In this document: positions 28,482 through 39,023 of the stretch, piece by piece
Numbering within the stretch: position 1 is the first letter of the stretch
Layout: each line of letters starts with the position of its first letter
Source: Arcobacteraceae bacterium
Lineage (GTDB): Bacteria; Campylobacterota; Campylobacteria; Campylobacterales; Arcobacteraceae
Reading direction: 5' to 3'
Assembly: GCA_029939245.1 (NCBI GenBank)
Contig: JAOZTH010000003.1
Location: 1-54,858 of the forward strand
DNA: 54,858 nucleotides
The notes under the pieces: generated by a model
Told to the model about the DNA's origin: nothing
The model's database searches: none
What the model saw: only the letters and a program-made list of their open reading frames with translations
Position numbers and translations under genes: made by a program

Positions 28482-29477
28482 ATGTCAAAACTATCCTACA
28501 AGGATGCAGGGGTTGATATAGATGCTGGCAACAGTTTTATATCAAACATAGCTCCACTAGTATCTGCTACGAAAACAAAAGGTGTACTAGGAGGCATAGG
28601 CTCATTTGCTGGTGCTTTTGAGCTACCTACTGGCTATCAAAAACCAGTGCTACTATCTGCCACAGATGGAGTGGGAACCAAACTCAAGCTAGCTATACTT
28701 GCAAAAAAGTTTGACACAGTCGGTATAGATTTAGTAGCCATGTGTGTAAATGATATTTTGTGTAATTTTGGCAAACCTTTGTTTTTTTTGGACTATTATG
28801 CTACTGGCAAGTTAAACATAGAGGAAGCTACTGCTGTAGTCAAAGGTATAGCCGATGGCTGTCGTATAAGTGGTTGTGCCTTGATAGGTGGCGAGACAGC
28901 AGAGATGCCGACTATGTATAGGTATGGCGACTTCGATCTAGCTGGATTTTGTGTAGGTATAGCCGAAAAAGATGAGATAGACAGAAAATCCCATATAAAA
29001 GATGGCGATATGTTGTTGGCATTGCCTAGTAGTGGTATCCACTCAAATGGCTACAGTCTAGTGCATAAGATATTTTTTGACAAGCTAAATATGTCGCTAG
29101 ACGATACACTACACGGACGCAAACTTATAGATATTTTGCTAGAACCTACTCGTATATATGTAGATGAGTTTTTAGCTCACAAAGAGCATATCAAAGCTAT
29201 GTCGCATATAACTGGTGGTGGTATAGTAGAAAATTTACCACGAGTGCTACCAGATGACTTACAGGCAAATATCTATAAATCGCAGATAAAGAGACTAGAT
29301 ATATTTGATGAGATAGGAAAATATGTAGAACCAAACGAGATGTATAGAACCTTTAATATGGGAGTAGGAGCTGTGTGGATAGTGGACAAGACCAATGCCC
29401 AAACCATCATAGACAACACAGATGCATACGAGATTGGGACTATAACACAGGGTAATCTTGGTTGTATCTTGGTATAG
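28482..29477 (+). CDS. purM: Phosphoribosylformylglycinamidine cyclo-ligase
   Basis: MSKLSYKDAGVDIDAGN, DGVGTKLKLA, GGETAEMP, HITGGGIVENLPRVLP. Confidence 0.96.
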   Translation: MSKLSYKDAGVDIDAGNSFISNIAPLVSATKTKGVLGGIGSFAGAFELPTGYQKPVLLSATDGVGTKLKLAILAKKFDTVGIDLVAMCVNDILCNFGKPLFFLDYYATGKLNIEEATAVVKGIADGCRISGCALIGGETAEMPTMYRYGDFDLAGFCVGIAEKDEIDRKSHIKDGDMLLALPSSGIHSNGYSLVHKIFFDKLNMSLDDTLHGRKLIDILLEPTRIYVDEFLAHKEHIKAMSHITGGGIVENLPRVLPDDLQANIYKSQIKRLDIFDEIGKYVEPNEMYRTFNMGVGAVWIVDKTNAQTIIDNTDAYEIGTITQGNLGCILV

Positions 29478-29486
29478 GAGAATAAA

Positions 29487-31331
29487 TTGGCAAAAGTAAA
29501 TATTAGTAAAGTATTGGAAAAATTTTTCAAAAACAGCAAAAACAGCAAAGAAACATACGAAAGTTTGGTGGCAACTTTCGAAAAGATGCCGACTTTAGCA
29601 AACTGCAAAAAGATAGAAGCCCTCAAAAAGATATACAATGTCAAACTTCTAAGCTCCAGAGAACTTATATTTGCCACGAAAGATGAGCAAATAAGACAAA
29701 AAAAACTCCAACGACAAAGAGATATGAAAGATCAAAAAAACGAGGATATCTTAAATTCAAAAGAGATGTCCGAGTGGAGCAGGACTGATTCGCCTGTGAG
29801 GATGTATCTACGACAGATGGGCACTGTGCCACTGCTTACCAAAGAGCAGGAGATAACTCTCAGCAAATCTATGGATCAAGGCGAAGACACGATACTAAAT
29901 GCTATTTGCTCTATACCATATCTGGTTCAGTTTGTCATGGACTACAAAGAACCGTTAGTCAACCGTGAGAGAAAAGTCAAAGAACTGTTTAAAAGTTATG
30001 ACCAAAATGAAGAATCACATCAAGACGATACCAAAGAAATAAAAAAAAGTGCTGCGGACAAAATAGAACAAAAATTACATTTTTATGAAAAGAGAGAAAA
30101 GCACATAAGAAAAGATTTTAAGATATTGGAAAAAGCATCAAAAGAGTTGATATTGTTTGAAAAACAATATCAAAAACCACAAAAACCAGACTCCACAAAA
30201 AAACTTTTTGGTATATTGAGTTTCGCATTTAAAAGAAATCAACTCAAACTAGGTCTCACTACACTAGAACCTACTAGCAAACTTATCAACGAGATAGTCA
30301 AAGCACTTGAAACCACTATAAACGGTGACGATGACTTCAACTCTAGGCTGGAACTGCTAGAATATAAGCTACCGTTGTTTAGCGATACTCTCAAAAAAAA
30401 CCACGAAAAGATTCTTTCAAAGATATTGAAACTCACCAAGCCAGAGATAGCAAAGATGGTGCCAGAAGTTACTATGGTAAATATATATATGGAGATACAA
30501 AAACTGTTTAGAACCAGAGAAGATAGCTCTACTGGCTTTGATACCGATGATGATGAGATCAAAAATATACTTACACAGATAAAGATAGGCAAACAGATAG
30601 CAAATGATGCTAAATTTACTATGGCAAAAGCAAACTTACGATTGGTCGTATCGGTTGCCAAAAAATACACAAACAGAGGCTTGGCATTTTTGGACTTGAT
30701 ACAAGAGGGCAACATAGGGCTGATGAAAGCAGTCGATAAGTTTGAGTATGAAAAAGGATATAAATTTTCTACCTATGCTACATGGTGGATACGACAAGGT
30801 ATCACTAGAGCTATAGCCGACCAAGCTAGGACTATACGGATACCGATTCATATGATAGAGACGGTAAATCGTATCAATATAGCTACTAGAAAATATCTGC
30901 AAGAGACAGGAGAAGAGCCAGACAACAAAAAGCTAGCTGAACTTTTAGGTATAGATGAGTTTAAGCTAAATCAAGTGATCAGGATTACCAAAAAACCAGT
31001 TTCGCTGGAGACGCCTGTAGGCACAGAAGAGGATGCTAGACTGGGCAACTTTATACCAGATACAAAAGCAGAAAGCCCACTAAAGAGCATCATGCTGGAC
31101 GATCTAAAGATACAGATAGAGAGCATCATAGACCACTTGCCACATATAGAACAAGTCGTGCTTCGTATGCGATTTGGCTTGACAGAAGATAGTAGTGACA
31201 GGACACTTGACGAGATATCTACGGAGACAGGTCTAAGTCGTGAGAGGATACGACAGATAGAAGCGACCGCTATCAAAAAGTTAAAAACCCCAAGGATAGG
31301 CAGACAGTTAAAGATATATGCAGAATATTAA
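29487..31331 (+). CDS. rpoD: RNA polymerase sigma factor RpoD
   Basis: [65 protein letters not shown]. Confidence 0.97.
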   Translation: MAKVNISKVLEKFFKNSKNSKETYESLVATFEKMPTLANCKKIEALKKIYNVKLLSSRELIFATKDEQIRQKKLQRQRDMKDQKNEDILNSKEMSEWSRTDSPVRMYLRQMGTVPLLTKEQEITLSKSMDQGEDTILNAICSIPYLVQFVMDYKEPLVNRERKVKELFKSYDQNEESHQDDTKEIKKSAADKIEQKLHFYEKREKHIRKDFKILEKASKELILFEKQYQKPQKPDSTKKLFGILSFAFKRNQLKLGLTTLEPTSKLINEIVKALETTINGDDDFNSRLELLEYKLPLFSDTLKKNHEKILSKILKLTKPEIAKMVPEVTMVNIYMEIQKLFRTREDSSTGFDTDDDEIKNILTQIKIGKQIANDAKFTMAKANLRLVVSVAKKYTNRGLAFLDLIQEGNIGLMKAVDKFEYEKGYKFSTYATWWIRQGITRAIADQARTIRIPIHMIETVNRINIATRKYLQETGEEPDNKKLAELLGIDEFKLNQVIRITKKPVSLETPVGTEEDARLGNFIPDTKAESPLKSIMLDDLKIQIESIIDHLPHIEQVVLRMRFGLTEDSSDRTLDEISTETGLSRERIRQIEATAIKKLKTPRIGRQLKIYAEY

Positions 31332-32220
31332 AAAACCTCGCCATTTTATCACACAAGATGATTTTTGTATAGATGAGATAAAAGAGATATTTGCCATAGC
31401 AAAAGTATTCAACGATACAAAAAGTTCAAACACTCTTCAAGACAAACTTATAGTTACACTTTTTTTTGAAAACTCTACGAGGACTAGAAGTAGCTTTGAG
31501 ATAGCCGCCAAACGACTAGGTGCAAAAGTAGTCAATCTAGACTTAGGCACTAGCTCTAGTAGCAAAGGCGAGAGCATAGAGGACACAGTCGCCAACCTAA
31601 ATGCCATGAACCCAGATGCCATAGTCATGAGACACAGGACGTGCGGACTACCCAAAAGCCTGACTAGATATGTGAACTGTCCTATCATCAATGCAGGAGA
31701 CGGCAAAAACTCCCACCCCACACAAGCCTTGCTAGACTTATACACTATAGATGAGCATTTCGGTGGAGATATAGATGGCAAGACCATAGCTATAGTAGGT
31801 GATATCAAAAACTCACGAGTAGCCTCTAGCAACATAAAGCTACTACCACGGCTTGGTCTCAAACTCATACTTGTAGCTCCTGAGTGCTTTATGCCTATAG
31901 ATGATAACTTTGAAAAAGCTCATCAACTAACCGATGTCATAGATAGAGTAGATGTAGTCATGAGTTTGCGGACACAGATAGAGAGGCACAGCGAAAGCTA
32001 CTACAAGACTTTGGAGCAATACGGACGAGACTATTGTATCACCAAAGATATATTTGGCGATAGAGATGTGCTACTGCTACATCCGGGACCAGTAAACAGA
32101 AACATAGATATAAGCGATGATATGCTAGCAGATAACAGATGCAAAGTGCTACGACAAGTTACAAATGGTGTGGCTATTCGTATGGCGATATTGTTGAAGT
32201 TGTTAGCGACTAGTGGCTAG
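31318..32220 (+). CDS. pyrB: Aspartate carbamoyltransferase catalytic subunit
   Basis: [46 protein letters not shown]. Confidence 0.95.
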   Translation: MQNIKKPRHFITQDDFCIDEIKEIFAIAKVFNDTKSSNTLQDKLIVTLFFENSTRTRSSFEIAAKRLGAKVVNLDLGTSSSSKGESIEDTVANLNAMNPDAIVMRHRTCGLPKSLTRYVNCPIINAGDGKNSHPTQALLDLYTIDEHFGGDIDGKTIAIVGDIKNSRVASSNIKLLPRLGLKLILVAPECFMPIDDNFEKAHQLTDVIDRVDVVMSLRTQIERHSESYYKTLEQYGRDYCITKDIFGDRDVLLLHPGPVNRNIDISDDMLADNRCKVLRQVTNGVAIRMAILLKLLATSG

Positions 32221-32227
32221 TTTGCTG

Positions 32228-32251
32228 GAGACTAGAGACTAGAGACTAGAG
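32228..32251. repeat. Heptamer tandem repeat (GAGACTA)x3 + GAG
   Basis: gagactagagactagagactagag directly after pyrB. Confidence 0.85.
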
Positions 32252-32290
32252 CAGGAGCCCACGGGGCGACCGCGAAGTTAGGGAGCGACA

Positions 32291-32308
32291 GACAGGCTTT
32301 TGCCTGTC
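32291..32308. repeat. Perfect 7-bp hairpin GACAGGC-TTTT-GCCTGTC
   Basis: Inverted repeat; no T-tract follows, so REP-like rather than an obvious terminator. Confidence 0.7.
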
Positions 32309-32314
32309 AAGCGA

Positions 32315-32353
32315 TAGCACGAGCGAGACATCCATGGTAGCACGAGCGAGACA
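32315..32353. repeat. Direct repeat TAGCACGAGCGAGACA x2, 23-nt period
   Basis: Copies at 32315-32330 and 32338-32353. Confidence 0.85.
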
Positions 32354-32444
32354 AAAAGTATCACTTTTCATAAGATATTGTCTCATTCTTATTTAGAGGT
32401 GCCATTATTATATCTAAAGAATAGTCAAGATTTATATTGTTTTG

Positions 32445-32452
32445 GTATAATA
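32445..32452 (+). promoter_or_regulatory. Putative -10 region (GTATAATA) of the RM operon
   Basis: ttggtataatac upstream of the methylase ATG. Confidence 0.4.
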
Positions 32453-32520
32453 CAAAAAAAAGGATATTTATACAAAAAATAATTTATAAAGCAAAAGATA
32501 TATTTGCACAACAGTCTGTC

Positions 32521-33447
32521 ATGGATATAGAAGAAAAAGATAAAAAAATTCTATTTTTAAATAATCTAAAAACAGTAAATGGTAAAAACAGATACAGAAG
32601 GTTTTTGGGCTCTCCCCTGCGTTATGCAGGCGGAAAAAGTTTAGCAGTTGGTACGATATTAGAGCAAATACCCAAAAACACAAAAAGAGTAATATCGCCA
32701 TTTATGGGTGGTGGGTCATTTGAAATTGCATGCTCTACATATGCTGGTATTGAAGTAATCGGTTTTGATATATTTGACATACTAGTAAACTATTGGCAAC
32801 AACAGATAAAAAATCCAAAAAAATTGGCAAACAGTTTAAAAAACTTCCAGCCTACAAATGAAGGCTTTAAGATAGTGAAAGAAAAACTAAAAAGTCACTG
32901 GCAAAATATAGAGCTAATAGATGATAATTTGGAGTTAGCTTCACACTACTACTACAATCATAACACCTCTTATGGACCAGGATTTTTATCTTGGCCATCA
33001 TCTGTATATATGCAAGAAAAAAGATACATCTCCATGATTCAAAAAGTAGCAAATACTAAACTTGAAAACCTAAGTGTGTCTCAAGGATCATTTGAGCATG
33101 TGATACCAAAATACAAAAACGATATGCTTTATTGTGATCCACCATATTATCTTGAAGGTGACAGCAAGATGTTCAAGGGTATATACCCACAAAGAAATTT
33201 TCCTATACATCATAATGGATTTGATCATGAGAAACTAAGAGATTTATTACTAGAGCATAAAGGTGGATTTGTTCTGTCTTATAATGACTGCACTAGTATA
33301 AGAAACTGGTATAAAGATTTTGAATTTGTTGAAGTATCATGGCAATATACTATGGGGCAAGGAGAGACAAGAATAGGTGCAAACAGAGAAAAAAATGGCG
33401 ATAATCATATCAAAAAGTCTCATGAAGTGTTGATAATAAAACGATGA
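32521..33447 (+). CDS. DNA adenine methylase, D12 class (type II RM)
   Basis: SPLRYAGGKSLAVGTILEQIP, FMGGGSFEIA, YCDPPYYLEGDS. The track extends the ORF to 32437 via a non-ATG codon, but a TATAAT box overlaps that stretch, so the ATG at 32521 is preferred. Confidence 0.9.
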   Translation: MDIEEKDKKILFLNNLKTVNGKNRYRRFLGSPLRYAGGKSLAVGTILEQIPKNTKRVISPFMGGGSFEIACSTYAGIEVIGFDIFDILVNYWQQQIKNPKKLANSLKNFQPTNEGFKIVKEKLKSHWQNIELIDDNLELASHYYYNHNTSYGPGFLSWPSSVYMQEKRYISMIQKVANTKLENLSVSQGSFEHVIPKYKNDMLYCDPPYYLEGDSKMFKGIYPQRNFPIHHNGFDHEKLRDLLLEHKGGFVLSYNDCTSIRNWYKDFEFVEVSWQYTMGQGETRIGANREKNGDNHIKKSHEVLIIKR

Positions 33448-34205
33448 AGAAAAAAGCCATGAGCAGTGAAAAAGCAAGATTTGTTAGAGCACAAGGGCAC
33501 GCAGATGCCTTGGAGTTTGCAAACTTGATAGGGCAAAGCTGTGATTATCAAAATGACCCAAAAGCAAAAAAAGATGTAATAGACCAAAACGGAGATGCAC
33601 ATAGTGTTAAAAGTGGCACGAAAAGATGGCAGATATTTTTGTATGGCAAAAATAGGTTTGAAAGTGATGATGCCTTTTTGTCTATGAATGGTATAGGACA
33701 ACTTCTTATCAAGTGTTTAGATGTATATCCTGAAACATTTATGACATACCAGACTGATAAAAAATATTATAAAGAGCAATTAAAAATCCCCATGATAGAA
33801 CTCAAAGATAAATTTCAAGAAAAAAGAAGAGTCAGAACATTTTTAAACAAAGCAATATTCAATGGCGGTGAAGTTGATTATTGGACTATCAAATATGAGG
33901 ACAAGTTTCATCTGTTTTTCAACAAAGATGTCATAAAATGCTTTGCTGACAATTTTGAGATTGTCAACTCACAGGCAAGACGAAGCACAGAAACATCGGA
34001 ACAAAAAGTTTTATTTCGATACAAAAAATTAAATGTAGGAGAATTGGAGATCAGAAACAGTGGAGAAAATCACTATAGAGAGGTGTTGTTTGTTATGAAC
34101 AAAATCAAGGTCGTTGAAATGTTGTTTGACAATATTAAGCTCACAGGCGATTTTAATTCAAAAGTTTTATTATATGGGCAAGCAACAAAAAAATTCAAAA
34201 CATAG
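33444..34205 (+). CDS. Putative type II restriction endonuclease
   Basis: ATGA-coupled to the methylase stop; DVIDQNGDAHSVKSGTKRWQIFLYGKNRFE looks like a PD-(D/E)XK-type core of type II enzymes. Confidence 0.75.
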   Translation: MKKKAMSSEKARFVRAQGHADALEFANLIGQSCDYQNDPKAKKDVIDQNGDAHSVKSGTKRWQIFLYGKNRFESDDAFLSMNGIGQLLIKCLDVYPETFMTYQTDKKYYKEQLKIPMIELKDKFQEKRRVRTFLNKAIFNGGEVDYWTIKYEDKFHLFFNKDVIKCFADNFEIVNSQARRSTETSEQKVLFRYKKLNVGELEIRNSGENHYREVLFVMNKIKVVEMLFDNIKLTGDFNSKVLLYGQATKKFKT

Positions 34206-34449
34206 TCAAAATATATATCTTGTTTTCATCGTCTAGATGGGGAAGTATGTCAAACAAAGAAATGAACCCTCTGATTAAATACCAGGCTTATAGAAAAAAC
34301 AGTTTTTTACAGAGAATTTTTTGTATTAAAAAAATTTACTAGTTGTCGTGTTGTAATATCTGTAAAAATTTCCATGATTTTCCCTTTTCCTGTTCGTATT
34401 ATATCCAAATATTTTGAAGTTTTGCCAAGATGTGAAATTTTGATATATT

Positions 34450-36732
34450 TTATTGTTTGTCCTTGACTACCTTAACCTTTTTAAACCTATAGCCACTATC
34501 TATATCGTCTCCATCTAAACCACTAGCAAATGTAGGATACAAGGCTATAGTGCCTCGGATAGTCTTGTCTATCTTAAATCTCCTAGTAGTCTCGAAGCCA
34601 TCGTATAGTATAGAGACTTTGTCGCCATCTTTTATCTTCGCTGCTGTGGCAAACGATACAGAGCCTCGCAAATGTTTGTCGCCTTTGAGTATGGGTGAGC
34701 TGTGTGTATGGTAGTTAAACTGATGTAGTGGCTCACACCTATATATGACCGTGCCATCGAAACTTCCTATGTCGTCAATATCGTCAATACTAGCTATATT
34801 TAGTCTTTTTTTACCTGTTATTGTCTGTAGAGTATATCCACGAGTATCTACTCCGTGTTTGTCGTAGCCGTTTGACATATCATCAAAGCAGATATCCACA
34901 AAACCTTTGTGGGTCGGTAGTTTGGCAGTATAATCTACAGTCAACTCTTGTGCTTCATCTAGCACAGCATTTGCTATATCATTAAGACAGTATCCGTCAA
35001 ACTCCACGGCTACATTTAGATTGACAACTTTTTTGTCTATAGTGACAAATGTCCCCTCCTGTTGGCACAGTGATGGCATAGATATATCTGCTTTGGCTAT
35101 GCTTCCAGCTACAAAATCTGCTTTTACATTGTAGCCAAATGTTTTGCCAGAAACATTGTCGTCCATATCGCATATGAGTGATACTCCCAAACTGTTTGTC
35201 TGTGGTGGCACCAAACAGACTGCAAAAGAGCTGTATCTGTCTATTAACCCAACTATTTTGGCTATATTTGTAGCATTTTTGTGTCTGTATATATCTTCGC
35301 CTATTATCAAAACTTGTGTTTTTTGTCTCTTTGATAGTTGATATATCTGCTCTATCTCCTCTTCGCCGACACTTGACTCACCGCTTAAGTTGCCTATATC
35401 AAGAGTATCTATGTATGGCTTGAGTTCTGGATTGTCTCGTAGCAAATAGTAGCCTAGCATCGCTATGACTGCCTCTTCTGCTCCTGCTTCGTATTTGACA
35501 AATGATGTGTACTTGTCGCTTAAAGCTATATCATCTATAGGGTGCATATATATGAAACTAGCTCTGTGTTTTTTGTTTGCTTGGTTTATAGCATATTTGA
35601 CCGCTGGATTGTCCCTGCTTATCCTCGAGCCTATCAACACGATTAAGCCGCTGTTTGATATATCTTTGGTGTCGGCTGTATATAAAGAGTTGTTTGATAT
35701 GCTAGTGTAGTTTTCCAAAAATCGTTTGTAACAAACTGCATCTTCGTTTACTAGTTTTACTCCTAGTTTGGCTTTGAGTTGTTGTAGTATGTAGGCTTCT
35801 TCGTTTGTGATATATGAATTAAATTTGATAGTGTCTGCTGTTTTTAGAGCTTTGAGTGCTTTGTCAAATACCGCCACATCTTTGTCACAGTTTTTTGTAG
35901 CAAAATCAAACCCAAACCGTCCAGCTCCACAAAGTGTGCCAAACTCACTGTCGTTTGTGACACGGACTATCTTTTGAACCTGTTTGCCTGTCTCGTTTCT
36001 GACTGGTTTACTTTCATAGGACAAAGCACATCCAGCACTACAATGACCGCAACTAGATGGGGTTTTTGATAACTCCCAAGCATTTGAGCGATATTTAAAG
36101 TCGCTCGATGCCATAGCTCCAACCGGGCAGACCGATATACAATCCCCGCACTGTTCGCACTTTGACATACTGATATCTATGGTTGATTTGTAGCCGCCTG
36201 TTTTGATATATAGAGCCTTTGTGCCTATGATTTCGTTGCAAGTGCTGACACACTTTTCACACAATATACAAAGCGATGGGTCGTAGCTCAAAACTCCCCA
36301 CTTTTTCTTTTTTCTATACTGGTCTTTTGCCATAAATTGTTGTGATGATACTTCAAACTCTAGTGTCTTGTCTTGTAGATCGCACTCGCCACTTTTGTCG
36401 CAAACTCCGCATTGAAGTGGATGATTTACATCGTATAGCTTCATGATATTTTGTCTGTGTTTGTGTAGGTTGTCGCTATTTGTCGCGATGACGGCTTTGT
36501 CTACTGCTTTTTCTTGACAGCTTAACACAAACCCATCTACACCGCTCACATCTACTACACACATACGACAGCTGCCTATAGGCGATACTTTGCTAAGATA
36601 ACACATAGTAGGTATATATATGTCGTATCGCCTGGCTATTTGCAATATAGTTTCGCCATATACTCCGCTACAAGTTATGCCATCTATAGTTAGCTTAAGT
36701 TTTTTGCCCCTGTTTATAATCCGCTCACTCAT
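34450..36732 (-). CDS. nuoG: NADH-quinone oxidoreductase subunit G
   Basis: MCYLSKVSPIGSCRMCVVDV, HPLQCGVCDKSGECDLQD, CILCEKCVSTCNEI, CSAGCAL. Confidence 0.93.
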   Translation of the reverse strand: MSERIINRGKKLKLTIDGITCSGVYGETILQIARRYDIYIPTMCYLSKVSPIGSCRMCVVDVSGVDGFVLSCQEKAVDKAVIATNSDNLHKHRQNIMKLYDVNHPLQCGVCDKSGECDLQDKTLEFEVSSQQFMAKDQYRKKKKWGVLSYDPSLCILCEKCVSTCNEIIGTKALYIKTGGYKSTIDISMSKCEQCGDCISVCPVGAMASSDFKYRSNAWELSKTPSSCGHCSAGCALSYESKPVRNETGKQVQKIVRVTNDSEFGTLCGAGRFGFDFATKNCDKDVAVFDKALKALKTADTIKFNSYITNEEAYILQQLKAKLGVKLVNEDAVCYKRFLENYTSISNNSLYTADTKDISNSGLIVLIGSRISRDNPAVKYAINQANKKHRASFIYMHPIDDIALSDKYTSFVKYEAGAEEAVIAMLGYYLLRDNPELKPYIDTLDIGNLSGESSVGEEEIEQIYQLSKRQKTQVLIIGEDIYRHKNATNIAKIVGLIDRYSSFAVCLVPPQTNSLGVSLICDMDDNVSGKTFGYNVKADFVAGSIAKADISMPSLCQQEGTFVTIDKKVVNLNVAVEFDGYCLNDIANAVLDEAQELTVDYTAKLPTHKGFVDICFDDMSNGYDKHGVDTRGYTLQTITGKKRLNIASIDDIDDIGSFDGTVIYRCEPLHQFNYHTHSSPILKGDKHLRGSVSFATAAKIKDGDKVSILYDGFETTRRFKIDKTIRGTIALYPTFASGLDGDDIDSGYRFKKVKVVKDKQ

Positions 36733-38741
36733 ACGACCACCATACCTATATAATAGCACCGCATACATCGCATAGCTTCTGCCACAGCTTCGTGTTGGGT
36801 GAAACCTAGATTTACTTCGCTGTTGTTTGTTTTTCTAATATTGGTAGCTAACTTTTCACTCTCTTCTCGTGGCAATCCTGGCATCCAGCCTGTGATCTTT
36901 TCGTTTTTGTTATAAACTCTAAGTCGGCTAAAATGATCCTCCATGATCTCATCATCTGTCAAACTAACTTTGCCATCATAGATATATCTAGATATGACAC
37001 TTGCTGCTCTTTTGGCTTGTCCTACGGCATTGACTATAGTCATAGGTCCGTATTCACAGTCTCCAGACGCAAACAGACCAGCACGACTAGTCATATAGTC
37101 TCTGCCGTTGGTTAGCAGTGTCCCCCATGAAGTCATCTCTAGCTCCCACTCTTTTGGTAATATTTGCAGATCAGAGCTTTGAGAGACTGCCGGTATGACA
37201 AAGTCGCACTCTATCTCATAGCTTTTGCCCTCTTGTTTGACTAGCTGAGCTCTACCGCCGTCTGGGTCAGGAACTAGCTCAAACATATCTACTATGAGTG
37301 ATTTTAGCACACCGTCTTCATCTATAAGCTTGTTTATAGCACTATAAAATACAAACTCCACACCCTCTTGGACCGCTTCTGTGTATTCTTCTAGTGTAGT
37401 GTTTCGTATGATAGTTTTCTCATCTCTACGATATAACATGACCACTCGTTTGGCTCCCTCTCGTATAGAACATCGCACCACATCCATAGAGGTAAATCCA
37501 CCGCCTACGCATACGATAGTTTTGCCTTCTAAGTCTTCTCTAGCTGGCGAGCCTATACGGTATTTGTGCCACAGATTGACCTTGTCAAGCATCTCTATAG
37601 CTCCCCAATATCCTACCATATCTGGATTTTCGTTTTCACATCGTATCGCTTTGGATAGTCTGGCACCAAAACCTAGCATAGTAGCATCAAACTGCTCGTA
37701 TATCTCTTTTAACCTATCTGCAGTTACTTTGTGGTTTTTGATGATCTTGACAGTCGGCATATCTTCTACTAGTTTGATATCTTGGTTGTATTTTTCTATA
37801 GGCATACGGTATTGTGGCACACCTACGGCTACTTCACCACCCAACACTGGCAACTCTTCAAATATAGTCACATCTATACCATCTAATCCTAGATAATATC
37901 CAGCAGTGAGACCAGCAGGACCTGCTCCTATGATAGCTACCTTTTTGCCATCGTTTTTGGGTGGTTTTGGTTTGATAGGATGAAACCACTGCAAAGCGTG
38001 GTCTGTCTCATAGTCAGCACCTATTCGTTTGAGTTCCATGATAGATATAGGCTCATCTAAGTTGGCTCTACGACAAGCATCTTCACATGGATGTGGACAA
38101 ACTCTCCCACAAGTATGAGATAGTGGCATAGTTTGTCGTGTAGCTTTGAGTGACGCTTCAAAATCCAAATCCCTAACTCCCTCTATGTATGCAGGTATAT
38201 CCACATGAGACGGACATAGATCAGTGCAAGGAGCTGTCACTTTTGCTATATATTTGCTGTCATCTTTTGTATATCGTGGCGATGGAGTTTGCTCCTGTAT
38301 ACATCGCATAAAATCTTTTTCAAAATATTGTATCATATAAAGCAGTGGCACTGGCACAGTTTTGCCTATCTCGCATTTGCTAGTCTCTTTCATGGTAGAG
38401 CTTATCTCTTTGAGATGTGCCAGATCGCTTCGCTCGCCATCTCCTCGCCCAATTTTATCCAATATATCGTATAATATCCTACCGCCCCACCTTCCGGGGG
38501 CACATCTGCCACAGGCTTCGCCGTATTCTTGGTATTGTCTAGCATAGTTGGTGGCTAGCTGGACTATGTCTGTGTTTTTGTCAAATATAGCAAAACCACT
38601 CCACCCTACAAATGCTTTGGTCGGTTGGTCTTTGTCAAACTCAAACGGCAGTTTATGGGCTGTGTCTTTGATATCACCAGCTGTTTTGGCACGGTTGTCT
38701 ATGACCTCATCTTGCCATATAGAAAAATATATCTTGCTCAT
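36729..38741 (-). CDS. NuoF-replacing fusion: NuoF-like Fe-S segment + GltD/NfnB-like FAD oxidoreductase
   Basis: YGEACGRCAPGRWGGRILYDILDKIG at N-terminus, then CTDLCPSHVDIPAYIEGVRD, CGRVCPHPCEDACRRANLDEPI, VAIIGAGPAGLTAGYYLG. Confidence 0.88.
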   Translation of the reverse strand: MSKIYFSIWQDEVIDNRAKTAGDIKDTAHKLPFEFDKDQPTKAFVGWSGFAIFDKNTDIVQLATNYARQYQEYGEACGRCAPGRWGGRILYDILDKIGRGDGERSDLAHLKEISSTMKETSKCEIGKTVPVPLLYMIQYFEKDFMRCIQEQTPSPRYTKDDSKYIAKVTAPCTDLCPSHVDIPAYIEGVRDLDFEASLKATRQTMPLSHTCGRVCPHPCEDACRRANLDEPISIMELKRIGADYETDHALQWFHPIKPKPPKNDGKKVAIIGAGPAGLTAGYYLGLDGIDVTIFEELPVLGGEVAVGVPQYRMPIEKYNQDIKLVEDMPTVKIIKNHKVTADRLKEIYEQFDATMLGFGARLSKAIRCENENPDMVGYWGAIEMLDKVNLWHKYRIGSPAREDLEGKTIVCVGGGFTSMDVVRCSIREGAKRVVMLYRRDEKTIIRNTTLEEYTEAVQEGVEFVFYSAINKLIDEDGVLKSLIVDMFELVPDPDGGRAQLVKQEGKSYEIECDFVIPAVSQSSDLQILPKEWELEMTSWGTLLTNGRDYMTSRAGLFASGDCEYGPMTIVNAVGQAKRAASVISRYIYDGKVSLTDDEIMEDHFSRLRVYNKNEKITGWMPGLPREESEKLATNIRKTNNSEVNLGFTQHEAVAEAMRCMRCYYIGMVVV

Positions 38742-38750
38742 ATCTTTTGC

Positions 38751-39014
38751 CTAGTCGTTTGTGTCTGTAGTCTTTTGTGTCTGTGGAGCAGTTTTTTTCA
38801 CCACTATAGTCCAGTCTACTTCGTTGAACTTGAGAGAATTCATGAGAGTCCAGTTGTGTTTTCGCACTATATCCGCTGACTTTTGGACAGCACTAAAGTC
38901 GCCTATCTCAAACAATATTATTGCATTTTCGCCATCTTTTATATCGCTGTTTATCAGCTCTATCATTCTGTCGCCAAAGTTTTCTTTCAGTGGTCTTAGA
39001 TCATATCTTTTCAT
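38751..39014 (-). CDS. NuoE-replacing small protein (HP1264/Cj1575-like)
   Basis: 87 aa, MKRYDLRPLKENFGDRMIELI; position between nuoD and the NuoF-like gene. Confidence 0.75.
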   Translation of the reverse strand: MKRYDLRPLKENFGDRMIELINSDIKDGENAIILFEIGDFSAVQKSADIVRKHNWTLMNSLKFNEVDWTIVVKKTAPQTQKTTDTND

Positions 39015-39023
39015 ATTTTGCTC

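Noticed and set aside
29273-31868. Minus-strand ORFs opposite purM/rpoD/pyrB
   Set aside because: Antisense shadow ORFs with no recognisable domains.
32291-32308. Hairpin as rho-independent terminator for pyrB
   Set aside because: Stem is followed by CAAGCGATAG rather than a T-tract, so it was listed as a repeat.
32228-32353. Possible CRISPR array
   Set aside because: Only two 16-bp repeat copies at 7-nt spacing and a heptamer tract; no repeat-spacer structure and no cas genes.
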